Shown here piece after piece: positions 48,318-57,373 of a stretch of 64,000 bases of DNA. Made by a program: the position numbers and the translations under genes. The notes under the pieces were generated by a model, which had not been told where the DNA came from, did not search any database, and was given only the letters and a program-made list of their open reading frames with translations. Every line of letters begins with the position of its first letter. The first letter of the stretch is position 1. The DNA is from Malassezia japonica (taxonomy: Eukaryota; Basidiomycota; Malasseziomycetes; Malasseziales; Malasseziaceae). Where the stretch lies: positions 248,001 to 312,000 of the forward strand of contig NC_083377.1 of NCBI RefSeq assembly GCF_029542785.1, written 5' to 3'.

Positions 48318-51308
48318 ATGCCACCACGTAGAAAGGATAGGGCCCAAGCGCCCAAGCCCGTGCGGGCTGCAGCTGCGGCCCCCGCGCCTGCGGCCCCCGC
48401 GCCTGCCCCGCAAGAGCAGGAACAGCTTACGCCCGAAGAAGCCAAGCGTGTGCCGCTCACGTACACACCGACCAAGAAGCATGCGTTGCGTGAGCTGCCG
48501 CTCCTTGCGCTCTTTGTCGTGGCGATCGTTTCGGTGACCCTGTACTTTCACTACCTGCTGCCTGTGCCGAAGGAGGCCACGACCGCCGCGGACCCTCGCC
48601 CGCATGCACCGATCTCTGCGGGATGGTACGACCGCTTCTTTGGGCACAAGCTCGACGCGGCGCGCCTCGACATGTACGCTCCCGAGGATGCGCCGAATGC
48701 GCCGGCGGTCTACGGGCCGCTGCACGAGTACTTCTCCGAAGGCAACGCGATGCTCACAATCCAGCACCTTTCGGAGGGTATCGGCTACCGCGTCGTTGGC
48801 ACGCAGCAGCACATTGACGCGGAAAAGTGGGTGCAGTCCATTCTCGAGCGCTACGCTGGCGTGCACGACACGGGCGACGGCGCGTACTCGACCAAGGTCG
48901 AACTCTTTACGCAGTTTGGCGATGGTGCGCACCGTTTTGACATTCTCGGCCATCCCGTGTGGAAGCAGTACTACTCCATGTCGAACTTGATTGTGCGCAT
49001 TTCCGACGGGTCGCCCGAGAGTCTCGAGAATACGCTGCTGCTCAATGCGCACATCGACAGCACGCTCCCGTCGCCGGGAGGTGCGGACGATGGTGCGGGT
49101 GTTGCGATCATGCTGGAGCTCCTGCGTGTGCTTACGCTGCGTGGCGCGCCCCAGGTCAAGCACGGCATTATCCTCCTCTTCAACAATGGCGAAGAGAGTC
49201 TGCAGGACGCCTCGCACATGTACATGACGCAGCACAACGAGACCAACCAGAACATTCGCGCGGTGGTCAACATGGAGGCGTGCGGTGTTTCGGGCCCTAC
49301 GCTCCTCTTCCAGGCGACCGACAAGGCGCTCATCCACGCCTACGGCAAGGTCCCGCACCCGTTCGGCACGGTGCTCGCGAGCGACGTCTTTTCATCGGGC
49401 CTGATCATGTCCGACACCGACTTCCGCCAGTTTGTCGAGTACGGCAACGGACTGCCCGGCCTCGACATGGCAATCGTCGGCTCGTCGTACCTGTACCACA
49501 CGCGGCGCGACATTCCCTCGCACATTGAGCGCGGCGTGCTGCAGCACTTTGGCGAGAATGTCTTTTCGCTCGTCGACTCGCTCGCGCTGGAGGACGCGTC
49601 GCCGCTGCCGGGCGTGCGCCCGTGGCCGTTCAAGGCGAAGCAAATCATGCCGATCTACTTTTCGTTCCTCGGGCAGACCTTTGTCGAAATCCAGCCCAAG
49701 ACGTTCAAGGGTATGGTGATCGGCACTGCGGTGCTCGCCAACTTTTTCCTCAGCACGCTCAACTCGTCCGAGGTGCGTGTGAATGCGATTTCGTACGCAC
49801 TCATGTGCTCGCTCGCGGTCGTGGGCAACCTGATCGCGGCGCTCCTCGGTGCCAACATTGTCGCGGCGCTCATGCGCCTGCTCGAGGTCCCGATGTCGTG
49901 GTACGCCCACGAGTTCTACGCAATGCTCCTCTTTGTACCGCCCGCGCTTGCAGCGATCGTCGGCGTGCAGCTCGTGCTCCAGCGCTCGGTCGAAAAGACG
50001 CGGCAGCCGTACCTCGAGCACTCGTCATTTGTCGGAAGCTACATCCTGTTCACCTTTGCCCTGATGGTGATGAACATGTACGGCCTTGGCTCTGCCTACC
50101 TGATGCTCGTCGCGGTTGTTGCGAACCTCGTCCCAGTGGTGATCAACGACTTTTTGTTCGTCGGCTTTGGGCGCATCGCCGACGACCTCGTCGCGGCGGA
50201 CCGCCGCGTGCACTTCGCTACGTACTTTATCAGCGTGCTGTGCGCGTCGACGATCGGCGCAGAAGGCTTTGTCTCGTTCCTCGACCTGATCGTGCCGCTG
50301 ATGGGGCGCATGGGCACCGACGTCCCGGTCGACCATGTGATGGCGTCGCTCGTCGCGGTCCTCACGATGCTCAACTCGATCGCCATCGTCCCGCTCGGCC
50401 ACCGCTACGGCGCTCCGTTCATGAAAAAGACCATGATTCTCCTCGTGTCGCTAAGCGTGCTTACTACAGCCTTCTTTGCCTCGCCGGCCGTGCCGACGTT
50501 TGACGCGCTGCATCCCCGCCGCCTCCTCGTCCACCACGTGGAAAACATCACGAGCGGCGAGTGGCACGTTGCCATGAGCACGCTCGACGCGGCGCCGGTT
50601 CCCAGCGCGATGCGCACCGACATTGAAGGCGTGCTCCTCGACGGCGCGCCGAACACGACGCTGTCGTGGCGCAGCAGCCCAGCAGCCGCGGATATGGACA
50701 TCCTCTTTCCGCTCACGCACTTTATCGACACGCAGCGCCTCGGCCTGCCCGCGACGCCGGCACGCGCAGCGGCGGCGGCGGACACGAACCGCTGGCGCGA
50801 CTTCCGCCTGACGTGCGCAGGCGCGGTGAACGAGGCCGAGAGCACGCGCGAAGTGACCCTGCGTCTCGTGCATCCCCGCCTGGCGTGGTCCACACTCTCG
50901 TTCGACGCGGACGTGATCGACTGGGACTTCCCCGCGCCGCCGCCGCAAGGCATGCGCCGCCACCATCTCAAGGACGTGTCACGCCTCGGTGCGGACGAAT
51001 TTACGATGCGCATCGTCGTGCGCATGACGCCCGACGAGCTCGCCGCCTACCGCAGCGAGAAGCACGCGCCCAAGGACACGCTGCGCCGCTCGCCGCCCGC
51101 CCACGACGCGACGCCGACGAGCGCGTGGCGCCTCGCGGTGCACTACTCGGGCCTCGACTCGGGCGGGATGTATCCCCACCACAAGTCCAGCGGCATGGAC
51201 CGTTTGTCGATGCAGGACTTTGTCAAGCTCGACACAATGCTCCTCGAAAAGTACCCCGAGGTGGATACGATGCTCATGACGGTCATTGCCGGTGTCGGCG
51301 AGTGCTAA
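48318..51308 (+). CDS. M28-family membrane metalloprotease (ERMP1 / vacuolar Pff1-like)
   Basis: A 996-residue intronless protein. A cytosolic basic, Ala/Pro-rich N-terminus leads to one membrane helix (about 62-83). The M28 zinc-peptidase domain follows, with HIDS (H245), GADDGAG, NGEES (catalytic/ligand glutamates) and VNMEACG. Roughly eight more hydrophobic segments span about 465-735, followed by a lumenal C-terminal domain. The family is localised to the ER or vacuole membrane; its substrates are poorly known. The ATG at 48318 is the only one before the first helix. Its TAA overlaps the ATG101 stop on the other strand by two to three bases. Confidence 0.9.
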   Translation: MPPRRKDRAQAPKPVRAAAAAPAPAAPAPAPQEQEQLTPEEAKRVPLTYTPTKKHALRELPLLALFVVAIVSVTLYFHYLLPVPKEATTAADPRPHAPISAGWYDRFFGHKLDAARLDMYAPEDAPNAPAVYGPLHEYFSEGNAMLTIQHLSEGIGYRVVGTQQHIDAEKWVQSILERYAGVHDTGDGAYSTKVELFTQFGDGAHRFDILGHPVWKQYYSMSNLIVRISDGSPESLENTLLLNAHIDSTLPSPGGADDGAGVAIMLELLRVLTLRGAPQVKHGIILLFNNGEESLQDASHMYMTQHNETNQNIRAVVNMEACGVSGPTLLFQATDKALIHAYGKVPHPFGTVLASDVFSSGLIMSDTDFRQFVEYGNGLPGLDMAIVGSSYLYHTRRDIPSHIERGVLQHFGENVFSLVDSLALEDASPLPGVRPWPFKAKQIMPIYFSFLGQTFVEIQPKTFKGMVIGTAVLANFFLSTLNSSEVRVNAISYALMCSLAVVGNLIAALLGANIVAALMRLLEVPMSWYAHEFYAMLLFVPPALAAIVGVQLVLQRSVEKTRQPYLEHSSFVGSYILFTFALMVMNMYGLGSAYLMLVAVVANLVPVVINDFLFVGFGRIADDLVAADRRVHFATYFISVLCASTIGAEGFVSFLDLIVPLMGRMGTDVPVDHVMASLVAVLTMLNSIAIVPLGHRYGAPFMKKTMILLVSLSVLTTAFFASPAVPTFDALHPRRLLVHHVENITSGEWHVAMSTLDAAPVPSAMRTDIEGVLLDGAPNTTLSWRSSPAAADMDILFPLTHFIDTQRLGLPATPARAAAAADTNRWRDFRLTCAGAVNEAESTREVTLRLVHPRLAWSTLSFDADVIDWDFPAPPPQGMRRHHLKDVSRLGADEFTMRIVVRMTPDELAAYRSEKHAPKDTLRRSPPAHDATPTSAWRLAVHYSGLDSGGMYPHHKSSGMDRLSMQDFVKLDTMLLEKYPEVDTMLMTVIAGVGEC

Positions 51309-52020
51309 ATAGCGCGTAGCGTACTTCCGATCGAGAAAGGATATGGGCAGAGACTCGCGTCGCCGATCGCCGGCAGTTGCGCCTGGTGCTTGTTCGCAAA
51401 GGAGAGTGCGGCGACTGTGTGAGAAGAGAGACGTACGTAGAAACATGCGTAAGTCCGGCATATCGCTGCCGCCGTACGCAATGTGCATGCTGACGACCCA
51501 CTGCTCAAACGTGGCGCCGAGGCCCGCGGCCTTGTCCTCGGTAAGCGCCTTATGCGCGGGCTTCCCGTCGCGTACCCGGCCGTCCGCACGCACAGAGAGT
51601 GCAGACGCCAGCCATGAGTACGGCGAGTGAAAGACGGGGTGCGCGGGCGGCTGCTCGGTGCGCGGCGACGCGACGGGCGACGTCGACTCGGCCTTGTGCC
51701 ACGCGACGACCACATCGACTACCGCGGTGCCTTGGTGCACCTCGGCATCGAGGCGCGCCAGGATCTTGTCGACAGCCTCGCGCAGGCGCCGCTCGGTCGC
51801 TGCGTCGTCGACATGCGGCTGGGTCAGCAGCGGGAGACGTACGAGTTCCACGCCTAGCACCTCGTGCGTCGTCGGCTCGAGCGTGCCGAGGAGGCGCAAG
51901 AAACAGATCGTATGGAGTATGCCTAGCAATGCGGCACCTGCATCGTCACGGCGCACCGTCTTGGTCAGCTGCGCGACCTACCATGTCGTGCGTAAAGAGC
52001 CGCGGCGCTGGCTCCTGCAT
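51305..52020 (-). CDS. ATG101: Atg101, autophagy initiation complex subunit (HORMA fold)
   Basis: A 223-residue protein assembled from three exons: 51982-52020, 51437-51959 and 51305-51414, with two 22-nt introns. The tiny first exon encodes MQEPAPRLFTHDM, which continues as TVRRDDAGAALLGILHTICFLRLLG, matching the Atg101 start (helix followed by LHTI.F.R..G). VAWHKAES and FEQWVV correspond to the FxxK and W-x-W/V core strands. Atg101 pairs with Atg13 in the Atg1/ULK1 complex of fungi other than S. cerevisiae-like yeasts. Its ATG lies 19 bp after the stop of the HP1-like gene on the same strand, and its stop codon is shared in part with the protease gene. Confidence 0.85.
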
Positions 52021-52039
52021 AGTGGAGGCGGGGTATCAG

Positions 52040-54403
52040 CTACGAGAGAGTTACGTGGCGCTCGTAAAAGGCGAGCAGGGCCTGAGGGCAGCGCTGGTTC
52101 GCGACGGCGGTAGGGTAAAAGAGGCGATTGCCGTCGTTAAAGACGACCCATGCCACGAGTGCATCCGACTTGTCGCGCTCGAGCGCATCAATGTGCGATA
52201 CTTGGCTGTCCCACGACGGCATCGCGTCGTACTTGTCGCGTGCCTGGACCTCGGCGCGGGACATGCCGGGGAGGACCGTCGAGGGGAAAGCCTCGGCTAC
52301 GCCCACGTCTGTGTCTTCCGTCTCGGACTCGGGCACCAGCATCGACGAGACGTCGAGGCGGTAGGCCTTGCGGGACTGCTCGGCCGTATCGCTTGCGACA
52401 CGGACGCGCACCTTGGACGCGGACGCGGACGCCGCCGAGGACGGCACGGGTGTCGACGGGGCCCTATGCTGCGCGCGGGATTTCGGCGCCTTGGCGTGGG
52501 TGGGGGTCGGCTTTGTTACAGAGCGTGTCGAGGGAGGCGCCGGCGCCGATTTCTGTGCAGAAAGGGATGCAGAGGCTGCAGTGGGGGTTTGTACAAGAGG
52601 AGCAGGGGCAACAGGGACCTCGGTCGCACTGGGGGTAGAGGCAGGCACAGCCTGCGTTTGCGCAGGAGCGGGGGCTTGCTCAGAGTCTGGCGCAGATGCC
52701 GACGACGACGCAGGTGCAGGTGCCGGCGCTGTGGGAGCGTGCGCCAATGTCTCGGGCGCACCCGAAACTGCCGCCGCGTCCGAGTCTGCGGCATCTGCCG
52801 AGTCCGATCCAGGAGCACGATTCGAAAGCGACACGGGTCTCGGCTCCGGCCCAGGCGCCTCAGACTGCGGCGTGGGCACCGGGTGAGCACTGGGCCGTCG
52901 GCCTGGTTTCGACGCCGATCGCATTCCACGCCGCGACGCCGAGCCACGCGACACTGCGCGAGCAGGTGGTTGGGGCATCAAGATCCGCTCCGAAGGAGGG
53001 CGCATCACCGACAGTGCGGGAGGCCGCGCTGCGCGGCGGGCTGCAGGGGCCGATGATGCAGATGATGCCGGGGCAGGCGCCGCATTCGCTGCTCCCGCCG
53101 AAGACGACTCTGCGTAAACCGTGTTGGATGGGATCCCGTTGGGAGTAACAGGTGGTACAGGTGACTCGGTATGCATAGCGGGTATCCCGGATGACTTGGC
53201 ACCGCGTTTCTTGGACGCTGGCTCGGCACGCGGAACAATATCATCATCGTCCACCAATGGCGCCCGTGATACACTCGGTTCCTCTTTTGCGGCCAGCACC
53301 CGTCTCGAATCACGCTCGGACGACGACGCGGACAGAGGGTCCGAGAGCGGCTCGGAAAGCGGCTCGGATGCTGCGCTAGACACTGTCCCCAAGTGCTGCT
53401 CCTGCATTGTCTCGGTCCCTGCGACGGGCCCCGACTTGGGCGGTGCGTCGGAAAGTGGCTCGGACGGGGCTTCGGACAAGGACTCGGACGGGGCGTCGGA
53501 CAACGATTCCGAAGCATCATCCAGCCCATTGCTCACTCCGAGGAGCGTACCTAGCTGCTGCGCATTTTGGGCGCGTCCTGGCAATGAATCAGGTCGCGAC
53601 ACATCGTTCGACTCCCCATCCAACTCGGGCAACGGATCGAGCGACAATGCGTCGTTTGAATCGCCATTTAGCTTAGGCAGGGAGTCGAATTGCGGCGCGT
53701 CGACCGCCATGTCCTCCGCCGCCTCGTTCCTCGGCTTGCTAGTGCCGCGCTTGCTGTGTCTTGGTGCGGACCTTTTTGCTCCACGCGACAGAGCGGCACT
53801 TGCGAGCGGCGCTTTGCTATTGTTCGACGAAACCTCGCCAGAGTCCACGTCCATTGCGCCAGGCTCGAGCGGCGCTCGCTGCGGAGCCTCAGCCTGCTGA
53901 GACTCTTCGTGCGAGGGGCCTTCCATCGGTTCGAGCACGGCAATGCCATATTCGGTCATGGAGTTGTCGCCTTCCGGGCCGTGGTATACGACCGTCTCGT
54001 CGCCCATACTGTTTATAGATGTGTCCGGCTCGGGTGTCCCGGTCATGTCCGCCATATAGGACTCGTCCGAAAGCGGCTCTTTTATCAAGGGGACGCCGTC
54101 CGCCATCGCCTTGCGCCGCATAGACGCGAATCGCATCGAGTGCAGCCGCATCATTGCAGCCTTATTGGTGATATGCTGCCGGTCGGTCCAGTACTTGAAC
54201 ACGAGCTCCTCCGCGTCGACCGAGCCTTCTTCCGGCTCCCAGGAAAAGGTTTCATCGTCCCTCCATTTGACGAGGTACTCCATACGGTCCTGTTCCTTGT
54301 TGTAGCGGTGTAATAGGATCGAGTCTACAAGCGCATCCTCCTTTCCATCATCCATACCTCCGCTTGGGCGTGCGCCTGCGTCCGACGCACGTCCGCTCAT
54401 CAT
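52040..54403 (-). CDS. HP1/Swi6-like chromodomain-chromoshadow protein with giant linker
   Basis: A 787-residue intronless protein. Residues about 22-72 form a chromodomain (EDALVDSILLHRY, then MEYLVKWRDDETFSWEPEEG). The C-terminal ~65 residues (MPSWDSQVSHIDALERDKSD, DGNRLFYPTAVA, CPQALLAFYERHV) resemble a chromoshadow domain, the HP1 dimerisation module. In between lie about 650 residues of disordered Ser/Pro/Ala/Glu sequence with repeated SEPLSDAP-type motifs and several basic clusters. Standard HP1 linkers are much shorter. Two of the three aromatic cage positions of the chromodomain seem replaced: the first Tyr by Ala/Leu, and the KWKGY tyrosine by Asp. Binding to methylated H3K9 is therefore doubtful. 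The start is the ATG at 54403 or the adjacent one at 54400. Confidence 0.75.
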   Translation of the reverse strand: MMSGRASDAGARPSGGMDDGKEDALVDSILLHRYNKEQDRMEYLVKWRDDETFSWEPEEGSVDAEELVFKYWTDRQHITNKAAMMRLHSMRFASMRRKAMADGVPLIKEPLSDESYMADMTGTPEPDTSINSMGDETVVYHGPEGDNSMTEYGIAVLEPMEGPSHEESQQAEAPQRAPLEPGAMDVDSGEVSSNNSKAPLASAALSRGAKRSAPRHSKRGTSKPRNEAAEDMAVDAPQFDSLPKLNGDSNDALSLDPLPELDGESNDVSRPDSLPGRAQNAQQLGTLLGVSNGLDDASESLSDAPSESLSEAPSEPLSDAPPKSGPVAGTETMQEQHLGTVSSAASEPLSEPLSDPLSASSSERDSRRVLAAKEEPSVSRAPLVDDDDIVPRAEPASKKRGAKSSGIPAMHTESPVPPVTPNGIPSNTVYAESSSAGAANAAPAPASSASSAPAARRAARPPALSVMRPPSERILMPQPPARAVSRGSASRRGMRSASKPGRRPSAHPVPTPQSEAPGPEPRPVSLSNRAPGSDSADAADSDAAAVSGAPETLAHAPTAPAPAPASSSASAPDSEQAPAPAQTQAVPASTPSATEVPVAPAPLVQTPTAASASLSAQKSAPAPPSTRSVTKPTPTHAKAPKSRAQHRAPSTPVPSSAASASASKVRVRVASDTAEQSRKAYRLDVSSMLVPESETEDTDVGVAEAFPSTVLPGMSRAEVQARDKYDAMPSWDSQVSHIDALERDKSDALVAWVVFNDGNRLFYPTAVANQRCPQALLAFYERHVTLS

Positions 54404-54425
54404 CCTCAAGAAAGGGCCTCCACAG

Positions 54426-54431
54426 CACGTG
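54426..54431. promoter_or_regulatory. CACGTG box in the 44-bp HP1-like/FAF1 divergent promoter
   Basis: It is the only recognisable motif between start codons at 54403 (minus) and 54448 (plus). Confidence 0.45.
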
Positions 54432-54447
54432 GCAATTTTTCACAACG

Positions 54448-55503
54448 ATGGCGGCGGCTCGTGCGCAGCTGCGGGCGCTCGAGGAGCAGTTCTATAAGCA
54501 GTTTGCCGTGCCGGGCAAGGACAGTGTAAATAATGTGAAGGGCGAAGAGAAGGAAGACGAGGAAGATGAGGATGAGGATGAGGATGAGGAGGATGAGGAC
54601 CACGTCAAAGAGGATGATGATGAAGAGGATGACGAGGATGACGAGGACGAGGACGAGGACGAGGACGACTACGAGTCGGGTGAAAACAACGAAGACCTCG
54701 ACGATGACGAGGACCTACTCCAGGCGGCGATGTCTTCCAGGCCCCCAGCTCCCAAAGCGCCCGCCCAAGCGCCTGCGCCGACCAAGCCGCGGCGCGTGCC
54801 CGAGACGGTCGTCTTTTCCGACAAACCGAGCGCGCCCGCAGCACCGCTCTCTGCAAGCGCACGGCGCAACTTTATGGTACGTCACACGCCCCTAACGCAG
54901 TCCTCGAAAATCGAGAAAATCGACGCAAAAGAAGAGTCGCGGCCAACGCGTGCAGACGAGGACGAGGACGAGGAGGAGGACCAGCGCGCAAACGACCGCA
55001 AGCTTGCCGAGCTTCTCTCTACGTCGCTCTTTGCGCCCGGCTCGAGCTCCTCGTCGCAGAAGCGCAAGCTCACGACGACCACGAACGAGACGCTTGCCCG
55101 TGTAATGGAGCTTTCCACGACCGATACGCTCGATGCCCATGCGGCCGGCAGTGGGTGGGGCGATAAGCAGCTACGTGCGCAGGACCTCGGCAAGATGCCC
55201 GCGCGTATCCGTGCTGGCCTGCGGCGGGCCGCTGGCGAGCGGCGCGAGCGCGAGATTGCCACGCAAAAAGAGCTCGGTCTATGGAACCCCAAGCTACAGA
55301 GCCATTCGCAGCAGAGCCGCGGCACGGCGACGGAGCGCGGCAGCAAGGCGACGCAGCCCAAGCAGCGTGCGCGTGGTATCGGCAGTGGTATCGGCTCCTT
55401 CCGTGGCGGCACGCTCCATCTGTCCGACGCCGACGTGCGGCGCATCCAAGGGCCCAAGCGCGCCAAGACGCAAGGCAAGCGCCCTGGACGAAAGTCCACG
55501 TGA
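54448..55503 (+). CDS. FAF1: Faf1-like 40S ribosome assembly factor
   Basis: An acidic/basic nucleolar protein of 343 aa if the 24-nt intron at 54877-54900 is removed, or 351 aa if retained. The intron has a GTACGT donor and CTAACGCAG acceptor, is a multiple of three and has no stop, so both forms are readable. Residues about 25-90 are an extreme Asp/Glu tract. The C-terminal GIGSFRGGTLHLSDADVRRIQG is the conserved Faf1/C1orf131 block of early small-subunit processome factors. Its stop TGA (55501-55503) overlaps a CACGTG motif. The next gene starts 19 bp downstream. Confidence 0.75.
   Translation: MAAARAQLRALEEQFYKQFAVPGKDSVNNVKGEEKEDEEDEDEDEDEEDEDHVKEDDDEEDDEDDEDEDEDEDDYESGENNEDLDDDEDLLQAAMSSRPPAPKAPAQAPAPTKPRRVPETVVFSDKPSAPAAPLSASARRNFMVRHTPLTQSSKIEKIDAKEESRPTRADEDEDEEEDQRANDRKLAELLSTSLFAPGSSSSSQKRKLTTTTNETLARVMELSTTDTLDAHAAGSGWGDKQLRAQDLGKMPARIRAGLRRAAGERREREIATQKELGLWNPKLQSHSQQSRGTATERGSKATQPKQRARGIGSGIGSFRGGTLHLSDADVRRIQGPKRAKTQGKRPGRKST
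55497..55502. promoter_or_regulatory. CACGTG overlapping the FAF1 stop codon, upstream of RMT3
   Basis: The last two bases of the motif are the first two of the FAF1 TGA. It is 20 bp before the RMT3 ATG. Confidence 0.4.
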
Positions 55504-55522
55504 TAGAAATATTTTGTTAACG

Positions 55523-57202
55523 ATGGCCTACCAAGTGGACAGGGAGACGGCCGGGGCGCATGCGCCGCCGCCCGCGGCCGAGTTTGTGATGGATGAGGAG
55601 GAGGATGAGGAGGACGACGACTTTGAAGGCTGGCGTGAAGACGACCAGCCCACCAAGGCGCTGTTTGTCAGCGACACGACCGTCTACCCCAACCCCGACG
55701 CGGCGCTCGCGCAGGCCAAGGCCGACGGCTGCGACGTGCGCGCGCTCGTGAGCCGCCTCGGCCTCGATGCGCTGCAGGTCATCCGCCTCATCAACCATGT
55801 GCGCCGTGCGCGCCTTGCGCCCAAGGACGTGTCCGCGCTCACCGGCCAGGAGGCTTTCCTGAGCGACGATGCCGAGCTGCAGCCGGTCGAAGGCTACGAA
55901 GACGACGGACTGCTGCAGGTCGACTTTGACGAAAGCCCCGACATGGATGCTGCAACCGAGCTTGCGCTCCTGCGCGACGCGTACCACGAGCTGCGCCTGC
56001 AGTACGCCGAGCGTGTCGGCATCAGCAACGAGGACGCCCAGTCGACGTTTGTCAAGCCCACGCAGCCGACCGGTGTCGACGCGCACTACTTTGACAGCTA
56101 TGCGGGCCACGATATCCACCAGACGATGATTGCGGACAGCGTGCGCACGCTCTCGTACGCCAAGTTTATTCTCTCGCCGGAGAATGCGCACCTCCTGCGC
56201 GGCAAGACGGTGATGGACGTGGGCTGCGGCTCCGGTATCCTCTCGCTGTTCTGTGCGCGCGCGGGTGCGAAGCAGGTGCTTGCGATCGACGCGAGCGAGG
56301 TTGCGACGCGCGCCGAGGCCAACATTGCCAAGAACGGCTTCCAGCACGTCGTGCGCGTGCACCGCGGCAAGATTGAGGAGCTCGACGCGCAGCTCAATGC
56401 ATACGTCGGCCAGGTCGACTTTCTCGTGAGCGAGTGGATGGGCTACTTTTTGCTGTACGAGTCGATGCTCCCGTCGGTGCTCTATGCGCGCGACCGCTAC
56501 CTGCGCAAGGGCGGCACGCTCGCTCCGTCGCACTGCCGCATGCTGCTGGCCGCCGCGACGGACCGCGGCAGCGGCGTGCTGCGCGAGCGTTTCCGTTTCT
56601 GGGAGAATGTGTACGGCTTTGCGATGCCGAGCATGACCCAGGGCCTGATGAACGAGGCCGCGACAGAGGAGGTCGAGGAGAATGCGATCGTGAGCAGCGC
56701 GGCCAACATCTGCGACCTGCCGCTCGAGGAGCTTGCCGTGAAGCAGCCCGAGTTTGTGTCGTCGTTCGAGCTCGAGTGCTCCGAGGCGTGCCCGGTGTAC
56801 GGCTTTGTGTCGTGGTTCGATACGTGGTTCGCGCCGACGCCGGGCGTTGCCCCGCAGGACCTGCCGCCGTGCACCGTCGCACCGGTGCAGCCGAGCGAGG
56901 TGCACGCGCTCCACCTGCACGGCAACGAGGTGACCGGTGCCGAGGGCGGCAAGGGCGAGACGGTCTCGTTTACCACGTCGCCGTTCGGCAAGCAGACGCA
57001 CTGGAAGCAGACCGTGTTCCTGCTCAAGACGCCGATCGATGCTGTACAGGGGACCAGGATCACGGGCGAGATCCGCGTGCACGCTTCGGAGAGCAATGCA
57101 CGCGAGCTCGACGTCGAGATTCACTACGACGTCGACGACCCGCCTCGGCCGGGCGAAAAGCGTGTGCAGTCGCGCCTTGTCCAGCTGTACTCGGTGCGTT
57201 AA
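55523..57202 (+). CDS. RMT3: Protein arginine methyltransferase 3 (zinc finger degenerate)
   Basis: A 559-residue intronless type I PRMT that methylates ribosomal protein S2 in other organisms. SAM-binding motif I is VMDVGCGSG (230-238), the double-E loop is SEWMGYFLLYESML (about 301-314), and a THW-like loop lies near the end (SWFDTWF). An acidic N-terminus precedes the PRMT3-specific region. There, residues about 45-71 (KALFVSDTTVYPNPDAALAQ) align with the CLFC...H....H zinc finger, but all four ligands are replaced, while the following RLGLDALQVIRLINHVR helix is kept. The catalytic core is complete. Confidence 0.92.
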   Translation: MAYQVDRETAGAHAPPPAAEFVMDEEEDEEDDDFEGWREDDQPTKALFVSDTTVYPNPDAALAQAKADGCDVRALVSRLGLDALQVIRLINHVRRARLAPKDVSALTGQEAFLSDDAELQPVEGYEDDGLLQVDFDESPDMDAATELALLRDAYHELRLQYAERVGISNEDAQSTFVKPTQPTGVDAHYFDSYAGHDIHQTMIADSVRTLSYAKFILSPENAHLLRGKTVMDVGCGSGILSLFCARAGAKQVLAIDASEVATRAEANIAKNGFQHVVRVHRGKIEELDAQLNAYVGQVDFLVSEWMGYFLLYESMLPSVLYARDRYLRKGGTLAPSHCRMLLAAATDRGSGVLRERFRFWENVYGFAMPSMTQGLMNEAATEEVEENAIVSSAANICDLPLEELAVKQPEFVSSFELECSEACPVYGFVSWFDTWFAPTPGVAPQDLPPCTVAPVQPSEVHALHLHGNEVTGAEGGKGETVSFTTSPFGKQTHWKQTVFLLKTPIDAVQGTRITGEIRVHASESNARELDVEIHYDVDDPPRPGEKRVQSRLVQLYSVR

Positions 57203-57373
57203 TAGCGAGGTAGGAGGAAGAGGGACTGGACGTGGACAAGGAGTCTGCGGCGAGCAACGAGCGGCGTGGCCGAGCAAATCCCGCGCGCTTCTCGAGGGCA
57301 AGCGCGCCGCTCCTTTGGCAGTCCGCTTTTCATCTCTAGCTACACAGAACTAGCCCTATCTACTGCCGTACAT
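57203..57373. other. 171-bp convergent intergenic region
   Basis: 3' untranslated sequence of RMT3 and eIF2A. No motif or small gene is recognised. Confidence 0.5.
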
